Positions 34,316 to 43,480 of a stretch of DNA of 64,000 nt are shown here, one piece after another; the stretch's first letter is position 1; each line of letters begins with the position of its first letter. Source of the DNA: Mycolicibacterium phlei (GTDB lineage Bacteria > Actinomycetota > Actinomycetes > Mycobacteriales > Mycobacteriaceae); contig NZ_CP014475.1 of assembly GCF_001583415.1 (NCBI RefSeq), forward strand, positions 1,116,001 to 1,180,000, given 5' to 3'. The translations under genes and the position numbers were made by a program. Under the pieces are notes generated by a model. It saw nothing but the letters and a program-made list of their open reading frames with translations, was not told the origin of the DNA and did no database searches.

Positions 34316-34564
34316 CTACTCGGCGGCGAGTTGGTCGGTGTCGACGAACACCAGCTCGCCGCTGTCCAGGGTGACCGCCCAGCGGCGGGCCGGGTCGGCG
34401 ATGTGGGTGTCGTTGTACTCGACGCACAGGTGTTCGATCTCGCCGAAGTCCTCGACGACGACGCCGGACGCCTCGTTGTCGCTGCCCGGGTGGACGCGCG
34501 CCCGGGTTCCGACCGCGATCTCGGCGGTCGACTCGCTCTTGTCGTCCTCGACGGTGTCCACCAT
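34316..34564 (-). CDS. Small acidic hypothetical protein
   Basis: 82 residues from the ATG at 34564, chosen because AGGAGC lies seven bases upstream. The protein is acidic and beta-rich (AVGTRARVHPGS, GVVVEDFGEIEHL, RWAVTLDSGELVFVDTDQL), reminiscent of a small SH3-like barrel. I recognise no named family. It converges on the SDR gene. Confidence 0.6.
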   Translation of the reverse strand: MVDTVEDDKSESTAEIAVGTRARVHPGSDNEASGVVVEDFGEIEHLCVEYNDTHIADPARRWAVTLDSGELVFVDTDQLAAE

Positions 34565-34726
34565 GTTCAGCTCCTGACCGATCATCGACCTCGTTGTCCA
34601 TATCGGGCTCCGGCCATTGTGAACCCCGGAGCCCCCGGTGAGGGACTTTCATCCCTCGTACCCATTTTCCACGGTGGTAAACCGCGAGATCACGGCCGGT
34701 CCGCGCGCTTAGGCTAGGCTGGCCGC

Positions 34727-35080
34727 ATGGAGCTACTACGTGACGTAGTTGTACTGCTGCACATCGTCGGGTTCGCGATCACGTTCGGCGGCTGGGCCAC
34801 CGAGGCGCTGACCCGCAGTTTCCGCGCCAACCGTGTTATGGACTACGGCCTGCTGTTGTCGCTGGTCACCGGCCTGGCGCTGGCCGCGCCGTGGCCCGCC
34901 GGCGTCGTGCTGAACTACCCGAAGATCGGGACCAAGCTCCTCATCCTCGTCGTGCTGGGCGGCCTGCTCGGCATGGGCAGCGCACGGCAGAAGCGCACCG
35001 GCGAGCCGATCCCGCGGCCGATGTTCTGGGCGATCGGCGCGCTGTCGTTCCTCGCCGCCGCCCTCGCCGTGCTCTGGTGA
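34727..35080 (+). CDS. Small four-segment membrane protein
   Basis: 117 residues with an ATG start. Hydrophobic segments at about residues 5-25, 42-65, 68-85 and 98-117 (ending IGALSFLAAALAVLW) account for nearly the whole protein. A His in LHIVGF near the N-terminus could bind metal or haem, as in DUF2269/CopD-like proteins, but that is weak. Single gene; function unknown. Confidence 0.7.
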   Translation: MELLRDVVVLLHIVGFAITFGGWATEALTRSFRANRVMDYGLLLSLVTGLALAAPWPAGVVLNYPKIGTKLLILVVLGGLLGMGSARQKRTGEPIPRPMFWAIGALSFLAAALAVLW

Positions 35081-35095
35081 GCTTGCTCTGGTGAG

Positions 35096-35496
35096 CTAAT
35101 GCCAGCGGGACCCTTCGAACGGGTTCCAGGACCGGCTGCCCTTGACCGCGTGCAGGTAGTAGGCGTAGTTGGCGGTGTTCATCGCCAGTATCGGCACGAC
35201 ATACGGGAAGAAGCCCTCGACGCTGCGGGGCAGGTCGAAGTAGACCGCCACCGCCGCCAGCGCGACGGCGATGCCGAATAGCACCAGCCCCTTGCGCCAG
35301 ACCCCCTTGACAAAGAAGTAGAGGACAAAGAAGTAGAGCGGGCCGAAGAGCAGCGCCCAGAGGTTGCAGGTCAACCGGAAGCGCTCACCGAAGGGCAGCT
35401 GCTTGAACGCGGCTTTACTCTCGGGCGTCGAGTTCGGATACCCGTACCGGTCGAAAACGCGAACCTCTGTTGCCGCGACGATGCGCGCTCGGACAT
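35096..35496 (-). CDS. DUF2628-like membrane protein with disturbed 5' end
   Basis: The C-terminal ~92 residues (LTCNLWALLFGPLYFF, RKGLVLFGIAVALAAVAVYF, VVPILAMNTANYAYY) show three membrane segments in the DUF2628 arrangement. Upstream, the same frame continues with sequence that fits the family N-terminus (VRVFDRYGYPNSTPESKAAF, FGERFR), but it has no ATG, GTG or TTG before about 35440. The nearest plausible start, ATG at 35496, is in another register, so one missing base between 35440 and 35490 would give a complete gene of about 133 residues. Otherwise a TTG at 35374 would give a short product lacking the family N-terminus. Confidence 0.6.
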
Positions 35497-35593
35497 GACG
35501 GAAGTCTATGGCCGACGGGGGAGGGCTCCGCGCACCAGTTTTCGGGCCCGCATTGCCCCGCCGGGTGTCGGCCGCACAGTGTTCAATCGGACC

Positions 35594-38014
35594 ATGCAGT
35601 TAGCTGACGAACCGACGAACCCACTCGTCGACGAGGTCGAGCACTCCGTACGCGAGGTCATCCTGGACATGCTCGACGCCGATGACAAGGTCGACGATGC
35701 CGTCAAGGAGACCGTTCTCAACGCTCTCGCCGAGGTCTCCGACCAACCGGACACCGGCGACGCCGAGCAGCCCGGGCCGACCTTCCTGACGACGATCTCC
35801 GTCGCCGGCTTCCGGGGGATCGGCCCCCAGGCGCGCCTCGACCTGTACCCGGCACCCGGCCTGATGGTGGTCAGCGGGCGCAACGGCTCGGGCAAGTCCA
35901 GCTTCGCCGAGGCCCTGGAGCTCGCGCTCACCGGGACCAGCTACCGCTGGCGGGAGAAGAGCAAGGTCTGGGCGGAGTCCTGGCGCAACCTGCACAAGAG
36001 GGACCCGTGCGCCATCCGCATCGGCTTCACCTCCGAAGGCGGCGGACCCTTCACCGTCGGCGTCGACTGGGCACCGGACGCGGACCTGGTCGACAAGCGG
36101 CAGTGGACACAGGCGTCCGGCGACAAGCGGGTCGAGGGCAACGACCACCTCGGCTGGTCGCGCCCCCTCGAACTGTGGCGGCCCGTGCTGTCCTACGACG
36201 AGCTCGGCCGCCTGTTCGACGTCGGGCCGTCCGCGCTGCACGACGCACTGGCCAGGCTGCTCGGTCTCGAGGTGCTCGCCAACGCCGAAAGCTGGCTCGC
36301 CACCGAGCTGAAGAAGACCAAGGAGATCCGCGACCGCGCGGACGGCGAACGCAAGCGACTCCTGACGCTGTTGGCCGACTGCGACGACGAACGCGCTGCG
36401 CAGGCCGCCAAACTGTTGCGAGCCCGTGGCGGGGCTCCACTCGACGACGTTCGCGCGCTCGTCACCGGCGCCGACGATCTGCAGGTCGTGTCCGCGCTAC
36501 GCGCCCTGGCCGAACTCGACACCCCCACGCTCGACGAGATCGACTCCGCGGCACGGCGACTCCGCGAGGCCGTGCAGGCCGTCGTCGACGCCGCGGCCGG
36601 CCTGGCCGAGGGCACCCGCGAGCGTGTCGACCTCCTGAACGCCGCCCTGCGCTACCACGACCACGTCGGCGACGGCTCCTGCCCGGTCTGCGGTGAGGGA
36701 ACCATCGACGGTGAGTGGGCCGAGCGGACGCGCCAGACCATCGCCGCGTCCGAAACCGCGATGTCCGACTACCGTTCCGCGACAGCGGAACTCAAACAGG
36801 CCCGGGCGGCCGCCGACGGTCTCCTGGAGCGCTGCCACACCGTCGACGAGGTCCCCGGCGTGGAGCTGACCGCCCTGGCCGGCTACAACGACGCGGTCAC
36901 CGTCGCCCGCCAGAAGCCCGACGGTGACACCGATCTCGCCGCACACCTGGAGACCACGCTCACCGACGTCGCCGCCGCCGCTGACGCGTTGAGGCAACAG
37001 GCCGCCGACGCCGTGGCGGCACGGGAGAGCGTGTGGGCACCGATCGCCGTCCAGCTGGGCGGCTGGGTGCCGATGGAACAGGAGGCGCGGGAGGTCGACG
37101 CGACGCTGAAGGCCATGACCGCCGCCAAGAAGTGGCTCGCCGACCACGCCGGCAGGGTGCGCAACAAACGGCTGGAGCCGATCGCCGCACAGGCGCGCCG
37201 CATCTGGAGCCGGCTGCGGCAGGAGAGCAACGTCGACCTCGGACAGATCGAGTTGACCGGCACCGGAAAACAGCGCCGGGTCAGGCTCGGCGGGTTCGTC
37301 GACGGGGAGGCCACCGAGGCGCTTCCGGTGATGAGCCAGGGCGAACTGCACGCGCTCGCGCTGGCGTTGTTCCTGCCGCGCGCCACCGCGGCGGCCAGCC
37401 CGTTCCGGTTCGTCGTCCTCGACGACCCGATCCAGGCGATGGATCCGGCCAAGATCGACGGGTTCGTCTCGGTGCTCTCCGAGATCGCGCAGACCCATCA
37501 GGTGATCGTCTTCTCCCACGACGACCGGCTGGCGTCGGTGATCCGCGAAACCGGTGTCGACGCCCGGCTTGTCGAGGTGGTGCGCGAGACCGGGTCGAAG
37601 GTCACGGTGCGCGACAACGTCAACCCCGCGTTGCGCACCGTCGGCGACATCTTCGCGTTGGTCAAGGACAAGGGCGTCTCCGACGACGTGCGGGCCCGCG
37701 TGCTGCCCGGACTGTTCCGGATAGCGCTCGAATCCGCGGCCAAACAAACCTATTTCACCAAGCAGGCGCAGGCGGGCCACACCCGCGCGCAGAGCGAGGA
37801 GCAGTGGGCGGCCGCGAAGAAGACCAGCTCGCGACTCGCCCTGGCGGTGCACGGCGACGCGAGCGCGGATCTCACCGGTTGGTTGGATGCCCGGCCTGAG
37901 CGGCGGCGCACCCTGGGCCTGTGCAGCGCCGGCGCACACCGCGACGCGTACGGGGTCGACGAGTACGCGGCCCGTGATCTCGAGAAGACGGTCGAAGAGG
38001 TCCTGAAGCTGTGA
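35594..38014 (+). CDS. SMC/Rad50-like AAA ATPase with a CxxC hook
   Basis: 806 residues from the ATG at 35594; the frame is open to 35495 but that part is basic and probably untranslated. After an acidic helical lead, Walker A is VVSGRNGSGKSS (residues ~92-103) in the AAA_23 context FRGIGPQARLDLYP. A long, mainly helical, coiled-coil-like middle holds a single zinc-hook motif CPVC at about residue 363. The C-terminal half has an MSQGELHALALALFLPRA signature and Walker B VVLDDPIQAMD with HDDRLASV. This is the layout of RecN/SbcC-like defence ATPases. The next gene, overlapping by four bases, encodes a HEPN-like protein, so the pair resembles an ATPase-nuclease antiphage module. That role is inference. 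Confidence 0.85.
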   Translation: MQLADEPTNPLVDEVEHSVREVILDMLDADDKVDDAVKETVLNALAEVSDQPDTGDAEQPGPTFLTTISVAGFRGIGPQARLDLYPAPGLMVVSGRNGSGKSSFAEALELALTGTSYRWREKSKVWAESWRNLHKRDPCAIRIGFTSEGGGPFTVGVDWAPDADLVDKRQWTQASGDKRVEGNDHLGWSRPLELWRPVLSYDELGRLFDVGPSALHDALARLLGLEVLANAESWLATELKKTKEIRDRADGERKRLLTLLADCDDERAAQAAKLLRARGGAPLDDVRALVTGADDLQVVSALRALAELDTPTLDEIDSAARRLREAVQAVVDAAAGLAEGTRERVDLLNAALRYHDHVGDGSCPVCGEGTIDGEWAERTRQTIAASETAMSDYRSATAELKQARAAADGLLERCHTVDEVPGVELTALAGYNDAVTVARQKPDGDTDLAAHLETTLTDVAAAADALRQQAADAVAARESVWAPIAVQLGGWVPMEQEAREVDATLKAMTAAKKWLADHAGRVRNKRLEPIAAQARRIWSRLRQESNVDLGQIELTGTGKQRRVRLGGFVDGEATEALPVMSQGELHALALALFLPRATAAASPFRFVVLDDPIQAMDPAKIDGFVSVLSEIAQTHQVIVFSHDDRLASVIRETGVDARLVEVVRETGSKVTVRDNVNPALRTVGDIFALVKDKGVSDDVRARVLPGLFRIALESAAKQTYFTKQAQAGHTRAQSEEQWAAAKKTSSRLALAVHGDASADLTGWLDARPERRRTLGLCSAGAHRDAYGVDEYAARDLEKTVEEVLKL

Positions 38015-38367
38015 GTGACTCGGACCTTCTCGACCAGGCGGGGCGCGTGCTCAAGCAGCGGGGCACCGGTGGCTACTCGCCGCGGATGGCGGCGTTCCTC
38101 GCGCGTCGGGCACTGGAGGAGACCATCGACTCGCGGTATCAGGCCCTGGTCGGCTCGGCGCCGCCGATGAACGTCAGAAGCAAGCTCGTGATCCTGCGGG
38201 TGCTGGACACCCCCGAGGCCGCCGACCGTGCGGCCTACGCGTGGAACCGTCTCAGCAACGCGTGTCATCTGCACGCGTTCGAGATGCAGCCGTCGGTGGC
38301 CGAGGTCGAGCGGCTGTGCGAGATCGTCTCCGAATTGAGGGCCTGCCCGCTTGTCGGGGCCCGGTAG
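38011..38367 (+). CDS. HEPN-like small helical protein
   Basis: 118 residues starting with GTG in a four-base overlap with the ATPase gene. The protein is all-helical. Near residue 82 it carries NRLSNACH, an R-x5-H element matching the Rx4-6H active-site motif of HEPN ribonucleases, followed by a final helix rich in acidic residues. HEPN proteins usually act as RNases or tRNases and are kept in check by a partner. The tight overlap with an SMC-like ATPase suggests an ATPase sensor with an RNase effector. The HEPN assignment rests on the motif and helical content only. Confidence 0.6.
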   Translation: MSDSDLLDQAGRVLKQRGTGGYSPRMAAFLARRALEETIDSRYQALVGSAPPMNVRSKLVILRVLDTPEAADRAAYAWNRLSNACHLHAFEMQPSVAEVERLCEIVSELRACPLVGAR

Positions 38368-38411
38368 GAGCGGGCCTCGCAGGAGGCCCAGGGGATGGAA
38401 GGGGGTTCCCC

Positions 38412-39728
38412 ATGGCATCGACGACATTGACGTCGGCACAACGGGATCGGGCCGCAGGCGTCCTGCTCGCCACCGCCGCAGGCGACGCGCTGGGCGCCGG
38501 CTACGAGTTCAACGCACCGATGCCCGCCGACCTGCCCGTCGGGATGATCGGCGGCGGCCTCGGACCGTTCGCACCCGGTGAGTGGACCGGCGACACCTCG
38601 ATGGCCATCGCCATCGCCGAGATCACCGCCGCCGGTGCCGATCTGCGCTCCGAACGCGCCCTCGACCGCATCGTCGACCGCTGGTGCGGATGGGCGCGCA
38701 CCGCCAAGGACGTCGGCGTGCAGACCAGCGCGGTCCTGTCCGCCGCCGCATCCGCCGACCATCCTGCGCGAGCCGCGCGCAGGGAGTCTGAGGAGTTCTA
38801 CCACCGGCGCCCCGACCGGGGTGCGGGCAACGGGGCACTGATGCGCACCGCCCCGGTGGCGCTGGCCTACCTTCACGACGGCGACGCGCTGGCCGAGGCC
38901 GCCCGCACCATCAGCCAGCTGACCCACTTCGACCCCGACGCCGGCGACGCCTGCGTGCTGTGGTGCGCGGCGATCCGGCATGCGGTGCTCACCGGGGAGT
39001 TCGACGTGCGAATCGATCTGGGCCACATCGACTCCGCGCGACGCGACCTGTGGGCCGGGCGCCTCGACGAGGCCGAGCAGCGACGTCCGTCGGAGTTCGC
39101 GGACAACAACGGATGGGTGGTCGCCGCCCTGCAGGCCGCCTGGTCGGCGATCACCACCACCCCGGTGCCCGCCGACTGGCGGATCGATCTCAAGGGGTGG
39201 CCGGGCCTGAACGCCCGCCTGCTCGTCGACATGGCGGAGACGATTGTCGGCGCGCCGAAACCGTCGGGGCGGCACCGAGCCGCGGAATACGACCGGCCCC
39301 GGCTTCCCGTCCGTCATCCGCACGACGACGGCGTCTGGCTCGGCGGCGTCGCCGCGCTGCGCAACCTCCCGACCGGGGTGAACCTGCCACCCGACGTCGA
39401 CGTCGCGATCTCACTGTGCCGAGTCGACGACAGCGAGATCCCCGGCGGCATCACACATCTCGACCTGCGGATCGACGACAAGATCCCGCACCTGGCGTTC
39501 GCGGTACTCAACGCGGTCCGCGCGGTGGAGCAGGCGCGCGTCGACGGTCAGACCGTCTACCTGCACTGCGAGCACGCGGTGGACCGTACACCCGCCGTCG
39601 CCGCCCTCTACGGCGCCCGGTGCCAGGGGATCCCCGTCGAGCAGGCACTCACCGACGTCGTCGAGGTGCTGCCCGGTGCGGAGGTGCCCGCGGCGCTGCG
39701 GTCGACGCTACAGGAGCTGGCGCGATGA
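38412..39728 (+). CDS. ADP-ribosylglycohydrolase-phosphatase fusion with damaged glycohydrolase site
   Basis: 438 residues from the ATG at 38412 (GGAAGGGGG upstream). It is a clear paralogue of the protein at 17419-18849 (shared GDALGAxYEF, NGxLMRTAPVALAY, AGDACVLW, and a C-terminal phosphatase domain with LHCEHAVDRTPAVAAL, CX5R). Two differences matter. The first metal motif is WTGDTSMA instead of WTDDTAMA. The segment that contains the second metal motif (GRDTDTVAAIAGGLLG) is absent, about 50 residues being missing between TTPVP and ADWR. So the glycohydrolase is probably inactive while the phosphatase looks intact. It starts 44 bases after the HEPN-like gene and is likely in that operon. 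Confidence 0.8.
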   Translation: MASTTLTSAQRDRAAGVLLATAAGDALGAGYEFNAPMPADLPVGMIGGGLGPFAPGEWTGDTSMAIAIAEITAAGADLRSERALDRIVDRWCGWARTAKDVGVQTSAVLSAAASADHPARAARRESEEFYHRRPDRGAGNGALMRTAPVALAYLHDGDALAEAARTISQLTHFDPDAGDACVLWCAAIRHAVLTGEFDVRIDLGHIDSARRDLWAGRLDEAEQRRPSEFADNNGWVVAALQAAWSAITTTPVPADWRIDLKGWPGLNARLLVDMAETIVGAPKPSGRHRAAEYDRPRLPVRHPHDDGVWLGGVAALRNLPTGVNLPPDVDVAISLCRVDDSEIPGGITHLDLRIDDKIPHLAFAVLNAVRAVEQARVDGQTVYLHCEHAVDRTPAVAALYGARCQGIPVEQALTDVVEVLPGAEVPAALRSTLQELAR

Positions 39729-39762
39729 GACGGGGCTCGTCAGGCGCGTCGGCACGAGAAGG

Positions 39763-40782
39763 CTACGCACGCGCGGTGATCCGGCGCGCCACCTCGCCGA
39801 AGCGTTCGAACCGGTCCAGATCGCCGGTCGCGTTGTAGATGACCAGGCGGGTGGCCAGGTCGCCGTAGCGGGCGATCAGCGCGTCGGCCAGGCCGTCCCA
39901 CGTCGACTCGGTGGCGAACGTCGCGAGGTGCTCGTCGGTGATCTGGGCGGCCATGCCCTTGAAGTCGCCCGCCTTCTGCTTCTCGCGGATGCGCGCGGTG
40001 GTGCCCTCGAACCCGGCCTCGTCGAAGATGAACGCGTAGTTGGGGGTGCTGCCGTAGAAGCTGACGCTCATCCGCACCGACTCGCGGGCGCGGTCGCGTT
40101 CCTCGTCGGTGTCGCCGACGATCGTCATCACCGGGATGATCACCGCCAGCTCCTTGGGGTCGCGACCCGACTTCGCGGCCCCCGCAGCGATATTCGGAAC
40201 GACGTGGCGGGCGATGTAGCCCGGCTCGGCGACCGGGTGCACGTGCACACCGTCGGCGACCTCACCGGCCATCCGCAGCATCCACGGGTTGACCGCGGCC
40301 ACATCGACTTTCGGGTCCGGCGCGTCGATCGGTCCCGGGCTCCACTGCGGGGTCAGGAAGTCGAGGTTGTAGAAGTCGCCGTGGTGGTCGAGCCTGCCAC
40401 CGCGGAAGCCCGCGAAGCACGCCTTGACCGCCAGCACGTAGTCCCGCAGTCGAGGACCGGGATGCTCGAACTCGGCGCCGTAGCGGCGCACCACATGGGT
40501 GCGGACCTGGGTGCCCAGCCCCAACCGGAACCTGCCGTCGGTGGCCTCCTGCAGCTCCCACGCCGTCGCCGCCGCGATGAACGGGCTGCGCGGAAACGCC
40601 ACCGCCACACCTGTCGACAGGTCCAGGCCCGGCGCCGCCTGCGCCGCCAGCGCCGCGTTCATGAACGGGGTGCGGCCGGTCTCGGTGAACAGCATCCCCG
40701 AGAAGCCCGCGGCCTGGGTGCGGCGGGCCAGGTCGCCGATGGTCTGCAGAGGTTGCGGGGTGATCATCACGTCGACATGCAC
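39763..40782 (-). CDS. LLM-class F420-dependent oxidoreductase
   Basis: About 339 residues from the GTG at 40782 (the in-frame GTG at 40791 is also possible). It is a luciferase-like TIM barrel: VHVDVMITPQPLQTIGDLARRTQAAGFSGMLFTET at the start, then FPRSPFIAAATAWELQEATDGRFRLGLGTQ and AAVNPWMLRMAGEVADGVHVHP. The pattern fits the TIGR03617-type F420-dependent family, abundant in mycobacteria and of mostly unknown substrate. It is transcribed alone, convergent with the ARH-phosphatase gene. Confidence 0.88.
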   Translation of the reverse strand: MHVDVMITPQPLQTIGDLARRTQAAGFSGMLFTETGRTPFMNAALAAQAAPGLDLSTGVAVAFPRSPFIAAATAWELQEATDGRFRLGLGTQVRTHVVRRYGAEFEHPGPRLRDYVLAVKACFAGFRGGRLDHHGDFYNLDFLTPQWSPGPIDAPDPKVDVAAVNPWMLRMAGEVADGVHVHPVAEPGYIARHVVPNIAAGAAKSGRDPKELAVIIPVMTIVGDTDEERDRARESVRMSVSFYGSTPNYAFIFDEAGFEGTTARIREKQKAGDFKGMAAQITDEHLATFATESTWDGLADALIARYGDLATRLVIYNATGDLDRFERFGEVARRITARA

Positions 40783-40818
40783 GTGACGCACGTTACACCG
40801 CGGGCTTGTTATGTCACG

Positions 40819-41391
40819 TCAGCGGACGTTGATGAACGGGCTGATCGCGTCGCGGGCGAACTGCACGACGTTGGTGGCCGGGTTGCCGTCCGGATAGCTG
40901 ACCGTCGCGAGCACGTTGCCGCCGGCCTCGACGAAGTTGGTGTCGGCGCGGTCCTGGTGCGTCGACGAGGTCACCAGGATGATGCCCGTCGTGCCCGCCT
41001 TCTCCGCCAGCGGCACCGAGAACCGGGCGTTCTGCACCGTGCTGTTGGCCTTGTCCTCGACGATGATCCGGTGGTCCGGAAAGCCCAGCATGAGCAGCAT
41101 CTTGCGCATCTGGCCGGCCTCGGTCTTGCCGTTGCGCGGGTTGCCGCCGGTCACGATGATCGGCGACTGCGGGAAGAACTGCGCGACGGTCAGCCCGGTG
41201 AGCACCCGTCGGCGCAGGATCGGGCGCATGGTCCCGTCGTCGTTGAGCCCGTAGCCCAGGATCACGATCGCCGGCTTGGAGAAGTCCTTCTGTACCACCG
41301 GCGGCTGCGCCTGCGCGACGCCCGCGTCCGCGAACACCGCCGCCAGCGCCACCACCAGCGCGCCCAGCACCTTCATCCACTGCCGTCGCAT
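40819..41391 (-). CDS. Secreted DUF218 (YdcF/SanA-like) protein
   Basis: About 190 residues from the ATG at 41391 (GGGGAGG four bases before; ATG at 41415 also possible). A signal peptide is evident: MRRQWMK, a hydrophobic core VLGALVVALAAVFADAGVA and an Ala-x-Ala site near AQAQ. The mature part is the DUF218 fold: AIVILGYGLNDDG, IIVTGGNPRNGKTEAG and VEDKANSTVQNARF, with LVTSSTHQDRA later. Related proteins act at the cell envelope or vancomycin barrier. Role not known here. Confidence 0.8.
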   Translation of the reverse strand: MRRQWMKVLGALVVALAAVFADAGVAQAQPPVVQKDFSKPAIVILGYGLNDDGTMRPILRRRVLTGLTVAQFFPQSPIIVTGGNPRNGKTEAGQMRKMLLMLGFPDHRIIVEDKANSTVQNARFSVPLAEKAGTTGIILVTSSTHQDRADTNFVEAGGNVLATVSYPDGNPATNVVQFARDAISPFINVR

Positions 41392-41550
41392 GCGACCTCC
41401 CCGACTGAGGTTCATGAGGTTGATGTTGCTGTCGGGGATATCGGGGCCGGTGGGTGCGACGTTACGCAGGCGTCTATTCCCTGGGCGTCGACTCTGCGCC
41501 CAGGGCGATCCACTCGCACTTTCGCGCCATGACAGCAGAGCCCGCGGGGC

Positions 41551-43470
41551 TCAGGCGCTGAGGAACGCGACGAGGTCCACCGGCGTGGGCCCGGAGTTGA
41601 GCAGCTCGATCAACACGTCACGCCGCGGCGCGTCCACCAGCTCGATACCACCGAAGAACTGCACCGACTCCCCGTCGGGCAGCGGCCGACCGCAGATCAA
41701 CTGACCGGGTTTCAGTCGGGGGCCGGCGGGGCGGTCGCGGACCTCGAGGACCTCGCCGGTGCGCAGGTCGCGGATGGTGGTGCTGACGCCGCGATCCACC
41801 TCGACCACCTCGAACACCGACCGTTCGACGTCCAGCCACTCCTCGGCGAGGTCGTGCTCGTCGTCGGGCAGCAGCGAACCGCGCGACCTGAAGTAGACGG
41901 AGAAGACACCGCCCTCTTGGAGCAGTGCGTCCACCACCAGCGGATCGGTTACGCCCAGGTGCCACACCTCGTCGGGGTCGTACTCGTAGCCGAACCGCTC
42001 GGACGCGATCTCGGTGAGATGTTCCCGCCACGGGCCCGTCTGGGCGTAGTGCGCCGCCTTCCCGTACAGCCAGGCGGCGCGCTCGGGCAGCGACAGTTCC
42101 TCCTTGCCGAGATGGCATTTCTTGTACTTGCGACCCGACCCGCACCAGCAGGGCTCGTTGCGGCCGACATCGGTGCGGGGCGCGGACCGGTGGCCCTGCA
42201 GCAGTTGCAGCAGCGGGTGGTCCTGCGGCGCGTTGGCGCGACGCAACAGGTTCAGCCCGCGTTCGGCGTCGCCGCGGTCGGAGGCGATCTCGGCGAGGTC
42301 GATCAGGGTGAGCGGCCAGTCCGGATCCAGCTCCTCTGCGGAGCGGAACTCCTGCTCCGCCTCGTCGATGTCGCCGATGCGCTCGCGCACCGCCCCGCGC
42401 AGCCACCGGCACGCGGCCTTGGCTTTGCGCGGCACGTTCTCCTCCAGCACGGTGGCAATGAGGTTCACTGCCCCCGCGCTGCTCACGTCGGCGTCGATGG
42501 TCTCGGCGACGAAGATCTGGGCAAGCCCCGGATCGGCCAGCACGGTGCCGAGGTCACCGAGGCTGCCGAAGGTATCGACGGTCTTAGAGAATTCAGTGTT
42601 GATGGCATTGAACGGGTCGTTCTGACCGAGTAGCCGGGAGAGCCGCTCACGAAGGTCGAACAGCGCTGTCAGGGCGTGCGCGTCCGCGGGGTCGATCCCG
42701 TAGTGCTCGGCGAGCAACGCGGTGCGACGCTCGAGGTGCCAGCGGTCGAAGTCGAATCCACCGGGTGCGACGAAGTCGCCGCGGAAGGGCAGTCCCTGGC
42801 CGGTGAGGATCTCGGCCAGCGGAGGTGCCGGCTCGGTGAACAGGTCGGAGTCGGCCGCGCAGACGGTCCAGACGGCGGTGCTCACAAAGATCGGTGTGTC
42901 GGATTCGATTGCCGCGGCGAGCTTCTCGCCCACCGTGTCCGGTCCGGTGGTGTCGACCTTGCGCAGGACGAGGCCGTCGGGGCTGAGTCCCAGCCCCACT
43001 GTGTCGCCGTCCGCCGCGCCGAGTCCGGCCAGTGTGCCGGGCTCCAGGATGAGCGCGGTGTGGTCACCGAGGATCTCGGGGGTGATGCCCCGTTCATCGA
43101 GCAGTTCCCCGTCGAACTCGGGCAGCGCCTCGATGACGGGCGACCCGTCGGCGAACCCCTTGAACCCGGAGTACTCGGTGAGCACGGTGATCGCGCTGAG
43201 GTCGGGTTGGACCACGAGCATGTCCAGACGCGCCTCGTCGGCGGTCACACGGTGGGTGAACACCCTGCCGCGCAGCAGATCGGGCAGCCACACGTAACGG
43301 TCATCGACGAGTTGGCCGACCGGGCAGTCGGTTTCGATCAAGTTCCACTGCACGCCGCCGGTGGTGACGCCCTGCTCCTGCAGGAAGCTCTCGAGGGCTT
43401 CCTTCGACAGCGGGCCGCGCTCCGTGAGAATCCGCTCGACTGCCTCGATCACCTTGGGAGATGTCGCCAC
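41551..43470 (-). CDS. SEC-C motif protein with N-terminal winged helix
   Basis: 639 residues. The first ~75 residues look like a winged helix (VIEAVERILTERGPLSKEALESFLQEQG). The middle is a mixed region with TPR-like helices around residues 340-400. A complete SEC-C zinc motif (GRNEPCWCGSGRKYKKCHLG) is at about residues 430-450, and a C-terminal alpha/beta region follows. Its ATG is ten bases downstream of the end of the PIF1-BRCT helicase gene, so both are likely co-transcribed. SEC-C proteins bind zinc and often accompany nucleic-acid enzymes. Function unknown. Confidence 0.75.
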   Translation of the reverse strand: MATSPKVIEAVERILTERGPLSKEALESFLQEQGVTTGGVQWNLIETDCPVGQLVDDRYVWLPDLLRGRVFTHRVTADEARLDMLVVQPDLSAITVLTEYSGFKGFADGSPVIEALPEFDGELLDERGITPEILGDHTALILEPGTLAGLGAADGDTVGLGLSPDGLVLRKVDTTGPDTVGEKLAAAIESDTPIFVSTAVWTVCAADSDLFTEPAPPLAEILTGQGLPFRGDFVAPGGFDFDRWHLERRTALLAEHYGIDPADAHALTALFDLRERLSRLLGQNDPFNAINTEFSKTVDTFGSLGDLGTVLADPGLAQIFVAETIDADVSSAGAVNLIATVLEENVPRKAKAACRWLRGAVRERIGDIDEAEQEFRSAEELDPDWPLTLIDLAEIASDRGDAERGLNLLRRANAPQDHPLLQLLQGHRSAPRTDVGRNEPCWCGSGRKYKKCHLGKEELSLPERAAWLYGKAAHYAQTGPWREHLTEIASERFGYEYDPDEVWHLGVTDPLVVDALLQEGGVFSVYFRSRGSLLPDDEHDLAEEWLDVERSVFEVVEVDRGVSTTIRDLRTGEVLEVRDRPAGPRLKPGQLICGRPLPDGESVQFFGGIELVDAPRRDVLIELLNSGPTPVDLVAFLSA

Positions 43471-43480
43471 GGCGATCAGC

